Assembly (NCBI GenBank): GCA_023251775.1
Contig: JAHEYC010000017.1
Location: forward strand, 1-49,140
Direction: 5' to 3'
DNA: 49,140 nucleotides
DNA from: Sphingobacteriaceae bacterium
Lineage (GTDB): Bacteria; Bacteroidota; Bacteroidia; B-17B0; Aurantibacillaceae
How positions within the stretch are numbered: the stretch's first letter is position 1; every line of letters starts with the position of its first letter. Below are positions 1 to 9,013 of the stretch, one piece after another. Both the position numbers and the translations under genes were made by a program. Below the pieces are notes generated by a model. The model did not search any database. It was not told the DNA's origin and saw only the letters and a list, made by a program, of their open reading frames with translations.

Positions 1-218
1 TTTTTACTTAACTTTTTTAATTCGGCAATTACCTTTTCTTTCTCCGGTTGTACTTCGTAAGTAGGTTCAAAATTGTTCTCTATATCAACGCCGTAGCCCT
101 TTTTTACAAGGTCGCGAACATGTCCAAAACTTGACCGAACCGTGAAGTCTTTCCCTAAAAATCCCTCTATAGTTTTAGCTTTTGCGGGTGACTCAACGAT
201 AACTAAATTTTTACTCAT
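1..218 (-). CDS. topA: DNA topoisomerase I, N-terminal fragment (runs off the window)
   Basis: The reverse strand starts with ATG at 218 and stays open to the window edge, giving about 72 residues. The beginning, [20 protein letters not shown], is the start of the TOPRIM domain of type IA topoisomerase I; the Glu in VESPAKA is the conserved metal-binding and catalytic glutamate of TOPRIM. It is followed by SFGHVRDL, also characteristic of TopA. The enzyme relaxes negative supercoils by cutting one DNA strand through a tyrosine that lies outside the window. The gene is divergent from miaB, with about 170 bases between them. Only the N-terminus is visible, so total length and the C-terminal zinc or basic domains cannot be judged. 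Confidence 0.93.
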   Translation of the reverse strand, partial: MSKNLVIVESPAKAKTIEGFLGKDFTVRSSFGHVRDLVKKGYGVDIENNFEPTYEVQPEKEKVIAELKKLSK

Positions 219-361
219 TTGATTTATAGTGCTGTAAAAAAAATTTTCGCAAAGGAATAAAATTTAAAAGACAATATCCAAAATTTTAGGTCAATCGTTG
301 AAATCAAGGCATAAAAAGCCCGAAAAAGAGTTAAATTCTGTCATTTTGTCATTAAATTGAG

Positions 362-369
362 TAAATTTG
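362..369 (+). promoter_or_regulatory. candidate -7 box for the miaB operon
   Basis: TAAATTTG matches the Bacteroidota -7 consensus TAnnTTTG and ends 19 bases before the miaB start codon. I see no good TTTG element at 17-23 bases upstream, so this is a half-supported promoter. It would serve the five-gene run from miaB to secG. Confidence 0.35.
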
Positions 370-388
370 TGGTCCCGATTAATTTTTA

Positions 389-1822
389 ATGGAACCGGAA
401 AGTAAAATAATTGACGAGTCGAAACAAGGTGAGGCCATTTTGGTTAAAAAACCGATCGTTTCAAACGGCAAAAAGCTGTTTTTGGAGAGCTATGGTTGCC
501 AAATGAACTTTGCCGACAGCGAGATCGTAGCCTCTATATTAATAGATAAAGGTTATACAACTACAAATGATTTTGAAGAGGCCGATCTTATTTTTGTGAA
601 TACCTGCGCTATTCGCGATGCCGCCGAAGCCCGTGTACGCAATAGATTGAACGATTTTAAGAGAGTGAAATTAAAAAATCCAAAAGCTCTAGTAGGAGTT
701 TTAGGCTGCATGGCCGAGCGTTTAAAAACGCAATTTTTGGAAGAAGAAAAGTTGGTAGATATTGTTGTTGGTCCTGATGCTTACCGCGATCTTCCGAATT
801 TAATTGAAGAAGCAGAAGATGGTCGCCGTGCGATCAATGTTATATTAAGTAAAGAAGAAACTTACGCTGATCTTACTCCTGTAAGGCTTACCAGTAATGG
901 CGTTTCAGCATTTATAAGCATCACGCGTGGATGTGATAATATGTGCAGTTTTTGTGTGGTACCTTTTACAAGAGGAAGAGAAAGAAGTCGCGATCCAAAT
1001 AGTATTGTAAAAGAAGCCAAAGAAGCTTTTGATGCAGGTTACAGGGAAGTTACTTTACTCGGGCAAAACGTTGATTCATACATTTGGGCCGGTGGAGGAT
1101 TGAAAAAAGAGATCTTAACGGATGAACAAAAAGGCAGTGCTGTGAACTTTGCACAATTATTGGAGAAGGTAGCATTAGTAAATCCTGATCTGCGTGTGCG
1201 TTTTTCAACCTCGCATCCAAAAGATATGACGGACGATGTACTTTATATGATGGCCAAACACGAGAACATTTGTAATAATATTCATTTGCCGGTGCAGAGT
1301 GGAAGCTCAAAAGTATTGGAGATGATGAATCGTGGTTACACCCGCGAATGGTACAAAGAACGAATTGCAGCAATAAGAAAAATTATTCCCGATTGTGGAA
1401 TTAGCACCGATATCATTACAGGATTTTGCGCCGAAACAGATGAAGAACACAAGGAAACATTGAGTTTGATGGAAGAAGTGCAATATGATTTTGCATTTAT
1501 GTTCATGTATAGTGAGCGTCCAAAAACTTTAGCAGAACGCAAATACGCCGATGATGTTCCCGAAGAAATAAAAAGAAAACGCTTGAGCGAAGTAGTGGAT
1601 CTGCAACGGATACACAGCGGAATTAGAACAAAACAAGGCTTAGGAAAAATTCATAGAGTATTAATTGAAGGGTTCTCAAAAAAATCGGAAGAGCAATTGA
1701 TGGGACGTAATTCTCAGAACTCAGTTGTTGTTTTTCCAAAGGGGAATCATAAAAAAGGAGAGTATGTGAATGTATTGGTTGACCAATGCACAAGTAGCAC
1801 TCTGATAGGAAAGGTAGTTTAA
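389..1822 (+). CDS. miaB: tRNA-2-methylthio-N6-dimethylallyladenosine synthase MiaB
   Basis: MiaB adds the methylthio group to i6A37 of tRNAs that read UNN codons, using S-adenosylmethionine and two iron-sulfur clusters. The 477 residues carry the three N-terminal cysteines of the MTTase domain (C37 in YGCQMN, C73 in NTCAIR, C107 in GCMAE). The radical-SAM motif C182-x3-C186-x2-C189 lies in [10 protein letters not shown], and a TRAM domain occupies about the last 65 residues. Length is normal for the family. The [20 protein letters not shown] stretch is typical of MiaB rather than of the relatives RimO and MtaB. It is the first gene of a compact operon; the next gene begins one base after its stop codon. 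Confidence 0.96.
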   Translation: MEPESKIIDESKQGEAILVKKPIVSNGKKLFLESYGCQMNFADSEIVASILIDKGYTTTNDFEEADLIFVNTCAIRDAAEARVRNRLNDFKRVKLKNPKALVGVLGCMAERLKTQFLEEEKLVDIVVGPDAYRDLPNLIEEAEDGRRAINVILSKEETYADLTPVRLTSNGVSAFISITRGCDNMCSFCVVPFTRGRERSRDPNSIVKEAKEAFDAGYREVTLLGQNVDSYIWAGGGLKKEILTDEQKGSAVNFAQLLEKVALVNPDLRVRFSTSHPKDMTDDVLYMMAKHENICNNIHLPVQSGSSKVLEMMNRGYTREWYKERIAAIRKIIPDCGISTDIITGFCAETDEEHKETLSLMEEVQYDFAFMFMYSERPKTLAERKYADDVPEEIKRKRLSEVVDLQRIHSGIRTKQGLGKIHRVLIEGFSKKSEEQLMGRNSQNSVVVFPKGNHKKGEYVNVLVDQCTSSTLIGKVV

Positions 1823-1823
1823 A

Positions 1824-3056
1824 ATGAATATTAGCGATATTAAAAATAAGTTTAGCATTATTGGCCACAACACTTTGTTAGAGCGTGCCATCGAAATTGC
1901 TTTGCAAGCCGCACCAACTGATCTCAACGTTTTAATTAATGGTGAAAGTGGAACAGGTAAAGAAGTTTTTCCGCAAATTATCCATCAATTCAGTTCGCGC
2001 AAACATGGTCCGTACATTGCGGTAAACTGCGGTGCAATTCCCGAAGGAACTATCGATAGCGAATTATTTGGTCACGAAAAAGGCGCATTTACCGGAGCTT
2101 TAGAAGCACGCAAAGGTTATTTTGAAGTTGCTAATGGCGGAACAATTTTTTTGGATGAAGTAGGGGAGTTACCGCTTTCAACACAAGCACGTTTGTTACG
2201 TGTTTTGGAAACAGGAGAATTTATTAAAGTTGGAAGCAGCAAGGTTCAAAAAACAGATGTACGTGTAGTTGCTGCAACCAATATTAATTTTTACCAGGCT
2301 ATTGAGCGCGAAAAATTCCGTGTGGATCTTTATTATCGTTTGAATACATTGCCAATTTTTTTACCGCCATTACGTGAGCGTAAAGAGGATATTCATTTAT
2401 TGTTCCGAAAATTCTCAAATGATTGCTCTACAAAATACCGCATGCCAGTGGTTAAATTAACTGCCGATGCAGAACAAGTGTTGACCAATTATTTTTGGCC
2501 GGGAAACATCCGTCAACTGAAGAATATCACCGAACAAATTTGCATCATCGAAAAAAATCGAGAGATAAATGCCGAGACCTTATTAAAATACTTACCTCAA
2601 TATAGTTCAAACAACGTCCCTGTACTTATGAGGACTGATAATGCTTCCGGAGGATCGGCCTTAAATGGCGATTTTAAAGAGCGCGATCTTTTCTATAAAA
2701 TTATTGTTGATCTTAAAAAAGAAGTGAACGATCTTAAGTCGGTTGTTCATGATATTATTGTGAATTCAGGCGGTGCCGTTAAAGTTATTCCAAAAGAAGA
2801 AGTGATCTTTCATAACGATGATATGAATAATGGATCAAATGGAACGATCACTATTCACAAACCGGTGATCCAAAATTCAAATACCGGACAAACTATTGAA
2901 GTTGAAGAAACACTTTCGTTGCAAGACAAAGAAAAGGACATGATCAAAAAAGCATTGCGTAAACACAAGGGAAAACGTAAATATGCTGCAAAAGAATTAG
3001 GTATAAGCGAAAGAACCTTGTACCGAAAAATAAATGAATACAATATTGTTGAATAA
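1824..3056 (+). CDS. sigma54-interacting transcriptional regulator without a receiver domain
   Basis: This is an AAA+ bacterial enhancer-binding protein expected to activate RpoN-dependent promoters. The central domain starts almost at the N-terminus. It has Walker A GESGTGKE at residues 40-47, the sigma54-contact loop GAFTGA at 87-92 and Walker B FLDEVGE at 109-115. The C-terminus (about 365-410) holds a Fis-type helix-turn-helix, KYAAKELGISERTLYRKINE. There is no N-terminal response-receiver or GAF domain, so activity is not controlled by phosphorylation in cis. The linker from about 265 to 350 is low in conserved residues. It sits 1 base after miaB and 3 bases before lptE. This order recurs in Bacteroidota genomes as far as I recall, which suggests a housekeeping envelope role rather than a local sensor. 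The target promoters cannot be read from this window. Confidence 0.9.
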   Translation: MNISDIKNKFSIIGHNTLLERAIEIALQAAPTDLNVLINGESGTGKEVFPQIIHQFSSRKHGPYIAVNCGAIPEGTIDSELFGHEKGAFTGALEARKGYFEVANGGTIFLDEVGELPLSTQARLLRVLETGEFIKVGSSKVQKTDVRVVAATNINFYQAIEREKFRVDLYYRLNTLPIFLPPLRERKEDIHLLFRKFSNDCSTKYRMPVVKLTADAEQVLTNYFWPGNIRQLKNITEQICIIEKNREINAETLLKYLPQYSSNNVPVLMRTDNASGGSALNGDFKERDLFYKIIVDLKKEVNDLKSVVHDIIVNSGGAVKVIPKEEVIFHNDDMNNGSNGTITIHKPVIQNSNTGQTIEVEETLSLQDKEKDMIKKALRKHKGKRKYAAKELGISERTLYRKINEYNIVE

Positions 3057-3059
3057 GAA

Positions 3060-3578
3060 ATGAGCACTTTTAAAATGATATCCGGATTTGCATTGATGAT
3101 AGCAGTAGTTGTTGTTTTGTCATCGTGCAAACCTCGCATCTCCTTAAGCGGAGCATCAATTCCTGCTGAAGCTAAAACGATCTCCGTAGCATTTTTTACA
3201 AATAATTCGTCGCTCGCCCCACCAAGTTTATCGCAGATCTTCACCGAAAAATTGCGTGATGTTGTTTCTCAACAAACCAATTTAGCTCTGATGAAACAAA
3301 ATGGAGATCTGTTGTTTGAAGGATCCATTGTGGATTACAACGTGGCACCGGTTGCTATTCAGGCTTCAGATAAAGCGGGTTCTAACCGTTTAACCATTGT
3401 GGTAAGTGTAAAATATTTCAATAAATTTGATGAAACAAAGAATTTTGACCAAACATTTTCGCGCTTTGCCGATTATCCAAGCAGTGCAAGTTTATCATCA
3501 AAAGAATCGGAGTTAATGACAGAGATAAACAGGCAATTGACAGAAGATATTTTTAATAAAGCATTCAATAATTGGTAA
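3060..3578 (+). CDS. lptE: LptE family LPS-assembly lipoprotein
   Basis: LptE plugs the LptD barrel that inserts lipopolysaccharide into the outer membrane. The 172-residue product begins with a lipoprotein signal peptide ending in VLSSC, with C23 as the lipidated residue. It continues as CKPRISLSGASIPAEAKTIS, the N-terminal pattern of the Bacteroidota LptE family. The mature part is a small alpha/beta domain, with the helix FTEKLRDVVSQQTNLALM and the strand DLLFEGSIVDYNVAP. Start and stop sit 3 bases from the neighbours, so it is co-translated with the regulator before it. Assignment rests on this pattern and on the miaB-regulator-lptE-secG gene order; sequence identity to proteobacterial LptE would be low. 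Confidence 0.85.
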   Translation: MSTFKMISGFALMIAVVVVLSSCKPRISLSGASIPAEAKTISVAFFTNNSSLAPPSLSQIFTEKLRDVVSQQTNLALMKQNGDLLFEGSIVDYNVAPVAIQASDKAGSNRLTIVVSVKYFNKFDETKNFDQTFSRFADYPSSASLSSKESELMTEINRQLTEDIFNKAFNNW

Positions 3579-3581
3579 AAT

Positions 3582-4427
3582 TTGAATTCGAAGAGATTAT
3601 ATTCATATTTAAAAGATCCTTCACAATTAGTGAATGGAAATTTATCGGAGTTAGAAAAACTCACGCAAGAATTTCCCTATTTTCAAACGGCGCATTTGCT
3701 TTATGCGATTTCTTCCAAACGAAATGATGCTTCGGCCTTTCAACGTTCTATTAAGAAAACTGCCATTGTAGCCGTAAGCAGAAATCATTTGTACGAATTA
3801 TTATATGCCAACAAACCGGTTGAGATAAAAGAAGAGATAAAACCTGTAAAAGTTGAATCTGATCTTGTGATTTTAGAATTGCCTGAAGAAAAAAGGACGA
3901 TCGAGAAAAAGATCGACATCAACGAGCAGGTGGAAAGAGAAATCCAAAAGGATGTTGTAGAAGCGTTTGTAGAAAAAGAGATCCTACATACAAATACAGC
4001 GCATAAAAAAGATATTCCAATACCTGAAGGTGCAAGTTTTGGTCAATGGATAAAATTCATTAAGCGAAAAAACGAAGGTGAAATTGATGAAACTGAAGTA
4101 AAGGAAGAAAGGAAGGAAGAAAAGAGAACACGGGTTGACGATCAGCAAAAAAAGGCAAAACAAAAGCAGTTAATTGACAAAATAATTGATACAAATCCTA
4201 CTTCAATAAAGTTAAATAAAGACTCAAAATTCTTTGTGGCCGATCAAAAAGCTAAAGAGAGTTTGCTTGAAAATGAGGAACTTGTAACCGAGACCTTAGC
4301 CAGCATTTATGCCTTGCAAGGAAGTGTAGGTAAGGCCATTCGCGCCTATCAGATCTTAAGTTTGAAATATCCAAATAAAAGTGCTTACTTTGCATCCCTT
4401 ATTGAAGAATTAAGGAAAGAAAAATAA
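3582..4427 (+). CDS. hypothetical protein with a C-terminal TPR-like segment, TTG start
   Basis: I do not recognise a named family. The 281 residues start at a TTG 3 bases after the lptE stop, and there is no methionine anywhere else in the translation. An ATG start is therefore impossible, and TTG is favoured by operon spacing. The N-terminal 75 residues are helical and hydrophobic-rich (LEKLTQEFPYFQTAHLLYAI). The middle, about 80-215, is very charged and rich in Lys and Glu, probably disordered. The last 50 residues (NEELVTETLASIYALQGSVG followed by KAIRAYQILSLKYPNKS) look like one and a half TPR units. There is no signal peptide, so it is probably cytoplasmic or peripheral. Position between lptE and secG suggests an envelope-related role, but this is inference only. 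Confidence 0.75.
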   Translation: MNSKRLYSYLKDPSQLVNGNLSELEKLTQEFPYFQTAHLLYAISSKRNDASAFQRSIKKTAIVAVSRNHLYELLYANKPVEIKEEIKPVKVESDLVILELPEEKRTIEKKIDINEQVEREIQKDVVEAFVEKEILHTNTAHKKDIPIPEGASFGQWIKFIKRKNEGEIDETEVKEERKEEKRTRVDDQQKKAKQKQLIDKIIDTNPTSIKLNKDSKFFVADQKAKESLLENEELVTETLASIYALQGSVGKAIRAYQILSLKYPNKSAYFASLIEELRKEK

Positions 4428-4439
4428 AAACAGAACGTC

Positions 4440-4778
4440 ATGATCTTCTCAATATTAATAGTTATAGTTTGCATACTACTTATTCTGGTGGTATTGATCC
4501 AAAATTCAAAAGGTGGAGGAATCCAAAGTCAGTTTGGCGCCGCTAACCAAATAATGGGTGTAAAACGCGGAACAGAGGTTATCGAAAAATTAACTTGGGG
4601 TTTAGCAATTGCATTATTCTTTTTCAGTATTGTCTTGGCTCCAAAAAATACAGGAACATCAGCTGTTTCTGAGGAAGAATCCAACTCAAAAGTAAAAAAT
4701 CGCGCATCTACTGCTGCACCATTGCCGCAACAACAACAGCAACAACCAAATCAGCAAATGCCTAATCAACCACGATAA
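4440..4778 (+). CDS. secG: preprotein translocase subunit SecG
   Basis: SecG is the small accessory subunit of the SecYEG channel and assists SecA-driven export. The 112 residues contain two membrane segments (about 3-20 and 52-68) separated by the cytoplasmic loop QNSKGGGIQSQFGAANQIMG, which carries the family signature. After the second helix comes a polar, glutamine-rich tail (PQQQQQQPNQQ) that varies between species. Last gene of the miaB operon, followed directly by a strong terminator. Confidence 0.93.
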   Translation: MIFSILIVIVCILLILVVLIQNSKGGGIQSQFGAANQIMGVKRGTEVIEKLTWGLAIALFFFSIVLAPKNTGTSAVSEEESNSKVKNRASTAAPLPQQQQQQPNQQMPNQPR

Positions 4779-4792
4779 AAAGAAATTTTATT

Positions 4793-4824
4793 AAAAACCC
4801 CGACCGAAAGTGTCGGGGTTTTTT
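4793..4824 (+). terminator. Rho-independent terminator of the miaB-secG operon
   Basis: AAAAACCCCGAC pairs with GTCGGGGTTTTT around a 7-base loop, and the run of T begins inside the stem. It lies 15 bases after the secG stop. The A-rich left arm makes it potentially active on both strands. Confidence 0.9.
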
Positions 4825-4905
4825 ATTTACGGATGTTTTGTGGATAAATGTAAGTGCAAATAGTTTCATTCGAACAGAAATCACTTAAATTTACACGCAA
4901 CAAAC

Positions 4906-6171
4906 ATGCAGGTATTTAAATTTGGTGGTGCATCGGTTAAAGATGCGGAAGCAGTTATAAATGTTGGAAGCATTTTAAAAAAACATGCGCAACAACCCAC
5001 AGTAGTGGTGGTTTCGGCCATGGGCAAGGTAACCAACAAGCTTGAAGAATTGGTGAAAGCCTATTTTTTCAAAACACCGAATATGATGGAAGTGTTTGAG
5101 GATGTGAAAAAATATCACTTCGATATTTTAAAAAAATTAATTCCAAATACATCCGATCCCATTTATAATGATCTTGAAAATGTATTCCTCGAAATGCTCT
5201 GGGCAATTGAAGAACCACCCGCGTTCACATTCAATCATCATTACGATCAAATAGTTTCCTTGGGAGAAGTGCTCTCTACAAAAATTGTTTCAGCGTATCT
5301 TAACCATACTGGAATTGCGAATCAGTGGATGGACGCCAGAGGAATTATTCAAACCGATAATACCTATCGCGAGGGAAAAGTAGATTATGCGTTGAGCGAA
5401 CAAGTGGTGCAAACGCAATTACAACCGGTGCTCAACAAAAATAAAATTGTTATTACACAAGGTTTTATCGGCGGAACTTCCGAAAATTACACAAGCACCC
5501 TTGGCAGAGAAGGCAGTGATTATACAGCATCATTACTTGCTTATTTTTTGAACGCCGAAAAGGTCATTATTTGGAAAGATGTTCCGGGTGTGCTTAACGC
5601 CGATCCAAAATATTTTAAGAACACACAAAAATTAAAAGAACTCACGTATCACGATGCGATCGAGCTCACGTATTACGGCGCATCGGTGATACATCCAAAA
5701 ACCATAAAGCCCTTGCAAAACAAGGGAATTCCACTCTTTGTAAGATCATTTTTAAAACCCGAAGAAGAGGGAACGGTGATCAAAGAATCTGATCAGCGCT
5801 TGAATGTGACCAGTTATATTTTCAAAACAGATCAGATCTTAATTTCAATTCAACCGAAAGATTTTAGTTTTATTGCAGAAGACAATCTCAGCAATATTTT
5901 TGCCATCTTTTCCAAACATGGCGTCAAAGTAAATATGATGCAGAACTCCGCAATAAGCTTTAGTGTTTGTGTAGATCATGATGATTTCAAGATCAAACCA
6001 CTCATCGAAGAATTACAAGATCAATTCAAAGTGCTTTACAACACAAATGTTCAGCTCATGACCATCAGAAATTACGATAATGATATCGTGAATAAACTTT
6101 CCGAAAATAAGGTGGTTTTGATGGAACAAAAAAGTAGAAATACACACCAGATGGTGCTTCAATCGGAGTAG
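4906..6171 (+). CDS. aspartate kinase (monofunctional)
   Basis: Phosphorylates aspartate to aspartyl-4-phosphate, the entry to lysine, threonine, methionine and diaminopimelate synthesis. The 421 residues begin with VFKFGGASVKDAEAV, the ATP-binding motif of the family with Ala where KFGGTSV is usual. Other family blocks are TLGREGSDYTASLLAYFL, IWKDVPGVLNADP and ELTYYGASVIHPKTI. The C-terminal 120 residues form the ACT-type regulatory region, starting near ILISIQPKDFSFIAEDN. No homoserine dehydrogenase domain is fused. It is a single gene between two terminated operons. Upstream is the secG terminator and downstream the T9SS promoter region. Feedback control by amino acids is likely from the ACT region, but which one cannot be read from the sequence. 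Confidence 0.92.
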   Translation: MQVFKFGGASVKDAEAVINVGSILKKHAQQPTVVVVSAMGKVTNKLEELVKAYFFKTPNMMEVFEDVKKYHFDILKKLIPNTSDPIYNDLENVFLEMLWAIEEPPAFTFNHHYDQIVSLGEVLSTKIVSAYLNHTGIANQWMDARGIIQTDNTYREGKVDYALSEQVVQTQLQPVLNKNKIVITQGFIGGTSENYTSTLGREGSDYTASLLAYFLNAEKVIIWKDVPGVLNADPKYFKNTQKLKELTYHDAIELTYYGASVIHPKTIKPLQNKGIPLFVRSFLKPEEEGTVIKESDQRLNVTSYIFKTDQILISIQPKDFSFIAEDNLSNIFAIFSKHGVKVNMMQNSAISFSVCVDHDDFKIKPLIEELQDQFKVLYNTNVQLMTIRNYDNDIVNKLSENKVVLMEQKSRNTHQMVLQSE

Positions 6172-6202
6172 GACTTAATTCCGTCTAATTTAGCGTTTTA
6201 AA

Positions 6203-6218
6203 TGTTAAAATTTTAACA
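6203..6218. promoter_or_regulatory. perfect 16-base palindrome upstream of the T9SS operon
   Basis: TGTTAAAATTTTAACA is fully self-complementary and lies 18 bases before the candidate -33 element of porP. Possible operator for a dimeric regulator; AT-rich palindromes can arise by chance, so the call is tentative. Confidence 0.35.
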
Positions 6219-6235
6219 AATTTCTTCTGCTATTA

Positions 6236-6266
6236 TTTGTTTTTTAATATACTTTCGCTAATTTAG
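6236..6266 (+). promoter_or_regulatory. candidate promoter for porP-gldKLMN
   Basis: TTTG at 6236-6239 is followed after 19 bases by TAATTTAG at 6259-6266. This fits the Bacteroidota pattern TTTG-N17 to 23-TAnnTTTG with one mismatch in the second box. Transcription would start roughly 35 bases before the porP start codon. Confidence 0.5.
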
Positions 6267-6308
6267 CACCCTAAGCACATTGAGTGAAAGTGTGCTTTCA
6301 ATTATTTA

Positions 6309-7283
6309 ATGAAAAAAAATATGAGAAAATTACTTACCAAAGTTAGTCTTCTGTTAGTAGGCTTTTCGGGCGTTGTGATGGCACAACAAGATCCTCAGTT
6401 TACACAGTTCATGAACAACAAACTGATGTACAACGCCGGATACGCTGGTAACACAGGAAATATCTGTGGAGTATTACACTTCCGTCAACAATGGACAAGT
6501 TTTCCGGGCGCACCGCAATCTTTCGCATTAACTGCTGATATGCGTTTACCTGAAACACCGCTTGGTCTTGGATTGAACGTGATGATGGATAAGATCGGAC
6601 CTATTCAAACTTTATTCCTACGTATTCCTGTTGCTTACAACATGAATCTTTTAGGGGGAACTTTAGGTCTTGGAATAGATCTTGGTATGTTACAAAAACA
6701 AGTAAATGAAAATTGGATACAACCTGATGTTGGCGCGATAGATAATTCGATCCCGGGTACTTACCAGTATGGTGTAAATCCGAGCTTGAATAAATTAACT
6801 TATGACGTTGGTTTTGGTGCTTTCTATTCGATCCCTCGTAAGATCTATGTTGGTATCTCTTCAAGTCACTTACCGGCTCAATTGTTAAAAACAACGGATA
6901 GCGTGCAGTACCGTGTAACTCGTCACTATTATGTTCAAGCGGGTTATCATTTGGCTTTAGACCCAAGAAATGAGATCATCCCGAATATTATGATCCGTTC
7001 CGACGTAAATGCCACAGTAATAGATGCTAACGTAACTTATATGTGGAATCAAAACGTGATCGCAGGTCTTACTTACCGTCATAATGATGCAGTTGCACCA
7101 ATGATTGGTTATCAACACTTTACCCCAAAAGGAATGTCAATTAAAGGTGTTTATTCTTACGACTTTACACTCTCTAAAATTAAAGGCTATTCCGGTGGTA
7201 CTCACGAGATTACTGTAGGAGTTTGCTATCCTTTAACAAAGAAAAAAATGGCAAGTTACGGCGACGAGAGATTTTTAAATTAA
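6309..7283 (+). CDS. porP: PorP/SprF family type IX secretion outer-membrane protein
   Basis: PorP/SprF proteins are outer-membrane beta-barrels that partner the T9SS core and help to export or attach surface proteins. The 324-residue product has a signal peptide ending near MAQQ (residues 25-27). The family N-terminal block QDPQFTQFMNNKLMYNAGYA follows, with the downstream FRQQWTSFPGAPQS motif. The rest alternates short strands typical of a barrel (LGLGLNVMMDKIG, KIYVGISSSHLPAQ, NVIAGLTYRHNDAVAPMIGY). The start at 6309 is used; an in-frame ATG four codons later is also possible. It stands directly before gldK, the order seen in Porphyromonas gingivalis porPKLMN, whereas Flavobacterium johnsoniae gldKLMN lacks it at this place. 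Several paralogues usually exist in one genome, so orthology to PorP in particular is likely but not certain. Confidence 0.88.
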   Translation: MKKNMRKLLTKVSLLLVGFSGVVMAQQDPQFTQFMNNKLMYNAGYAGNTGNICGVLHFRQQWTSFPGAPQSFALTADMRLPETPLGLGLNVMMDKIGPIQTLFLRIPVAYNMNLLGGTLGLGIDLGMLQKQVNENWIQPDVGAIDNSIPGTYQYGVNPSLNKLTYDVGFGAFYSIPRKIYVGISSSHLPAQLLKTTDSVQYRVTRHYYVQAGYHLALDPRNEIIPNIMIRSDVNATVIDANVTYMWNQNVIAGLTYRHNDAVAPMIGYQHFTPKGMSIKGVYSYDFTLSKIKGYSGGTHEITVGVCYPLTKKKMASYGDERFLN

Positions 7284-7338
7284 AAACGAAACCTTTTTAA
7301 CTATCGAGCGTTAAAGCCACTTACTGCTAACACCAATT

Positions 7339-7355
7339 GTTAATAACTCATTAAC
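7339..7355. promoter_or_regulatory. inverted repeat upstream of gldK
   Basis: GTTAAT-5 bases-ATTAAC, centred about 60 bases before gldK in the 122-base gap after porP. The half-site shares GTTAA with the palindrome at 6203-6218. It could be an operator for a second start site within the T9SS locus; evidence is weak. Confidence 0.25.
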
Positions 7356-7405
7356 ATCCTGAGTTTGTAACCTTTGAAAAAAGCAGTGTTATAAAAAGAA
7401 AGTAT

Positions 7406-8950
7406 ATGAAAAGACTACTGATATTAGCTTCGTTTACAGCCCTAGTTGTTGGTTGTAATACTCACAGCGCTGAATTAGTTGGAGTAGTAGGTCGTGAAAA
7501 ATGGTATCAACCTGATCCATTCGGAACGCTTTATATCCCTATGGGATCGTACCACATGGGTCCGGACGATGAGGAGGCCCCAATGGCGCACACCACCAAA
7601 TCAAAAATGGTATCGGTGCAAGCCTTTTACATTGATGATTCTGAGATCTCAAATAATGAGTATCGTCAATTCGTTTATTGGGTTCGTGACTCTATAGCCC
7701 GTAAATTATTGGCATACGGATCTAATGGTGAAGCTGAAGAGTTTCAAATTTCGCAAGATGATTACTTAGCTGCATGGCCGGTTTTCAAAGGTGATAATAA
7801 CTTACAGGATCCATATATCAATTGGGACAAAAAAATAAACTGGGAAAGTGGCGACGATGATTATCGTGCCGATCTTCAACCAATGTATTTGCCTGAGGGA
7901 GAACGCTTCTATAATCGTAAAGAAATTGATACACGTAAATTAAATTACGAGTACTACCGTATCGATATCAAATTAGCAGCGTCAAAAACAAATCGTTTCC
8001 GTGGAAATAAATCGGCCGACGTGCAAGATGCGGCGCATGATTATAAAAAAGCGGATTATATAAACGGTGTTAACTTAAATGATGGTCAAAACGGTGCGCC
8101 GGGTGGAGTTTCTACACAAGTAGGCGATCCTGCGAAAGACAGTAAAACGCTTGGTACATATAATGTAAAAGATCAAGAGTCAATTGGTGCTGGTAATTAC
8201 CGTGAGCGCGTAAGAAATGGTGTTGACCGTTCGGTTTTCATTATTAAAGATATAATTAATGTATACCCAGATACTTTAGCTTGGGTACATGATTACACAT
8301 ACTCGTTCAATGAGCCCTTAACTAATATGTATTTCTGGCATCCGGCTTATGATGATTATCCCGTAGTAGGTGTAACTTGGAAACAGGTTCGTGCTTTCTC
8401 TATCTGGAGATCATTATTATTGAATAACTTCTTAATGGGTACCGGTCAATCTATCGTTAATGATTTCCGTTTACCAACTGAATCTGAGTGGGAATATGCT
8501 GCTCGTGGTGGTCTGGATAAATCTCCATACCCTTGGGGCGGTCCTTATATCCGTAACTCACGTGGTTGTTTCTTAGGAAACTTTAAGCCAATGCGTGGAT
8601 CGTATATTGATGATGGTGGATTCCACTCTGTGTATATTTATTCTTATAACCCTAACGATTACGGTTTATATTGCATGGCAGGTAACGTATCGGAGTGGAC
8701 AAGTAATGCTTACGATGAGTCGGCTTACGACTTCCAACACGATCTTAATCCTGATTATACATATGAGGCGCAAGAAAAGGACGCGAACGTATTGAAACGT
8801 AAAGTTATTCGTGGTGGTAGCTGGAAAGACGTAGGTTATTATCTGCAAACCAGCACACGTACTTACGAATATCAAGATACTGCTAAGTGTTACCTTGGTT
8901 TCCGAAATGTAATGACGTATTTAGGCCGCGCTAAAGGCGATGAGATCTAG
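7406..8950 (+). CDS. gldK: gliding motility/T9SS lipoprotein GldK (PorK)
   Basis: GldK is the outer-membrane lipoprotein that forms the periplasmic ring of the type IX secretion system together with GldN. The 514 residues start with a lipoprotein signal peptide ending in VVGC (C17). The body is a formylglycine-generating-enzyme (SUMF1) fold, with FGTLYIPMGSYHMGP, AFYIDDSEISNNEYRQF, VVGVTWKQVRAFSIWRS, RLPTESEWEYAARGG, YPWGGPYIRN, MAGNVSEWTSNAY and RKVIRGGSWKD. GldK members use this fold structurally rather than as an enzyme. A long insertion from about 95 to 300 separates the first motifs from the rest, as in GldK/PorK. Lipidation and the adjacent gldLMN distinguish it from GldJ, the other FGE-like lipoprotein of gliding bacteria. 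Confidence 0.95.
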   Translation: MKRLLILASFTALVVGCNTHSAELVGVVGREKWYQPDPFGTLYIPMGSYHMGPDDEEAPMAHTTKSKMVSVQAFYIDDSEISNNEYRQFVYWVRDSIARKLLAYGSNGEAEEFQISQDDYLAAWPVFKGDNNLQDPYINWDKKINWESGDDDYRADLQPMYLPEGERFYNRKEIDTRKLNYEYYRIDIKLAASKTNRFRGNKSADVQDAAHDYKKADYINGVNLNDGQNGAPGGVSTQVGDPAKDSKTLGTYNVKDQESIGAGNYRERVRNGVDRSVFIIKDIINVYPDTLAWVHDYTYSFNEPLTNMYFWHPAYDDYPVVGVTWKQVRAFSIWRSLLLNNFLMGTGQSIVNDFRLPTESEWEYAARGGLDKSPYPWGGPYIRNSRGCFLGNFKPMRGSYIDDGGFHSVYIYSYNPNDYGLYCMAGNVSEWTSNAYDESAYDFQHDLNPDYTYEAQEKDANVLKRKVIRGGSWKDVGYYLQTSTRTYEYQDTAKCYLGFRNVMTYLGRAKGDEI

Positions 8951-9013
8951 TTCTTTAATAAAAAACACAAACACAAATAAATCTAATCACTAACAAACAC
9001 AAAACACATCACT

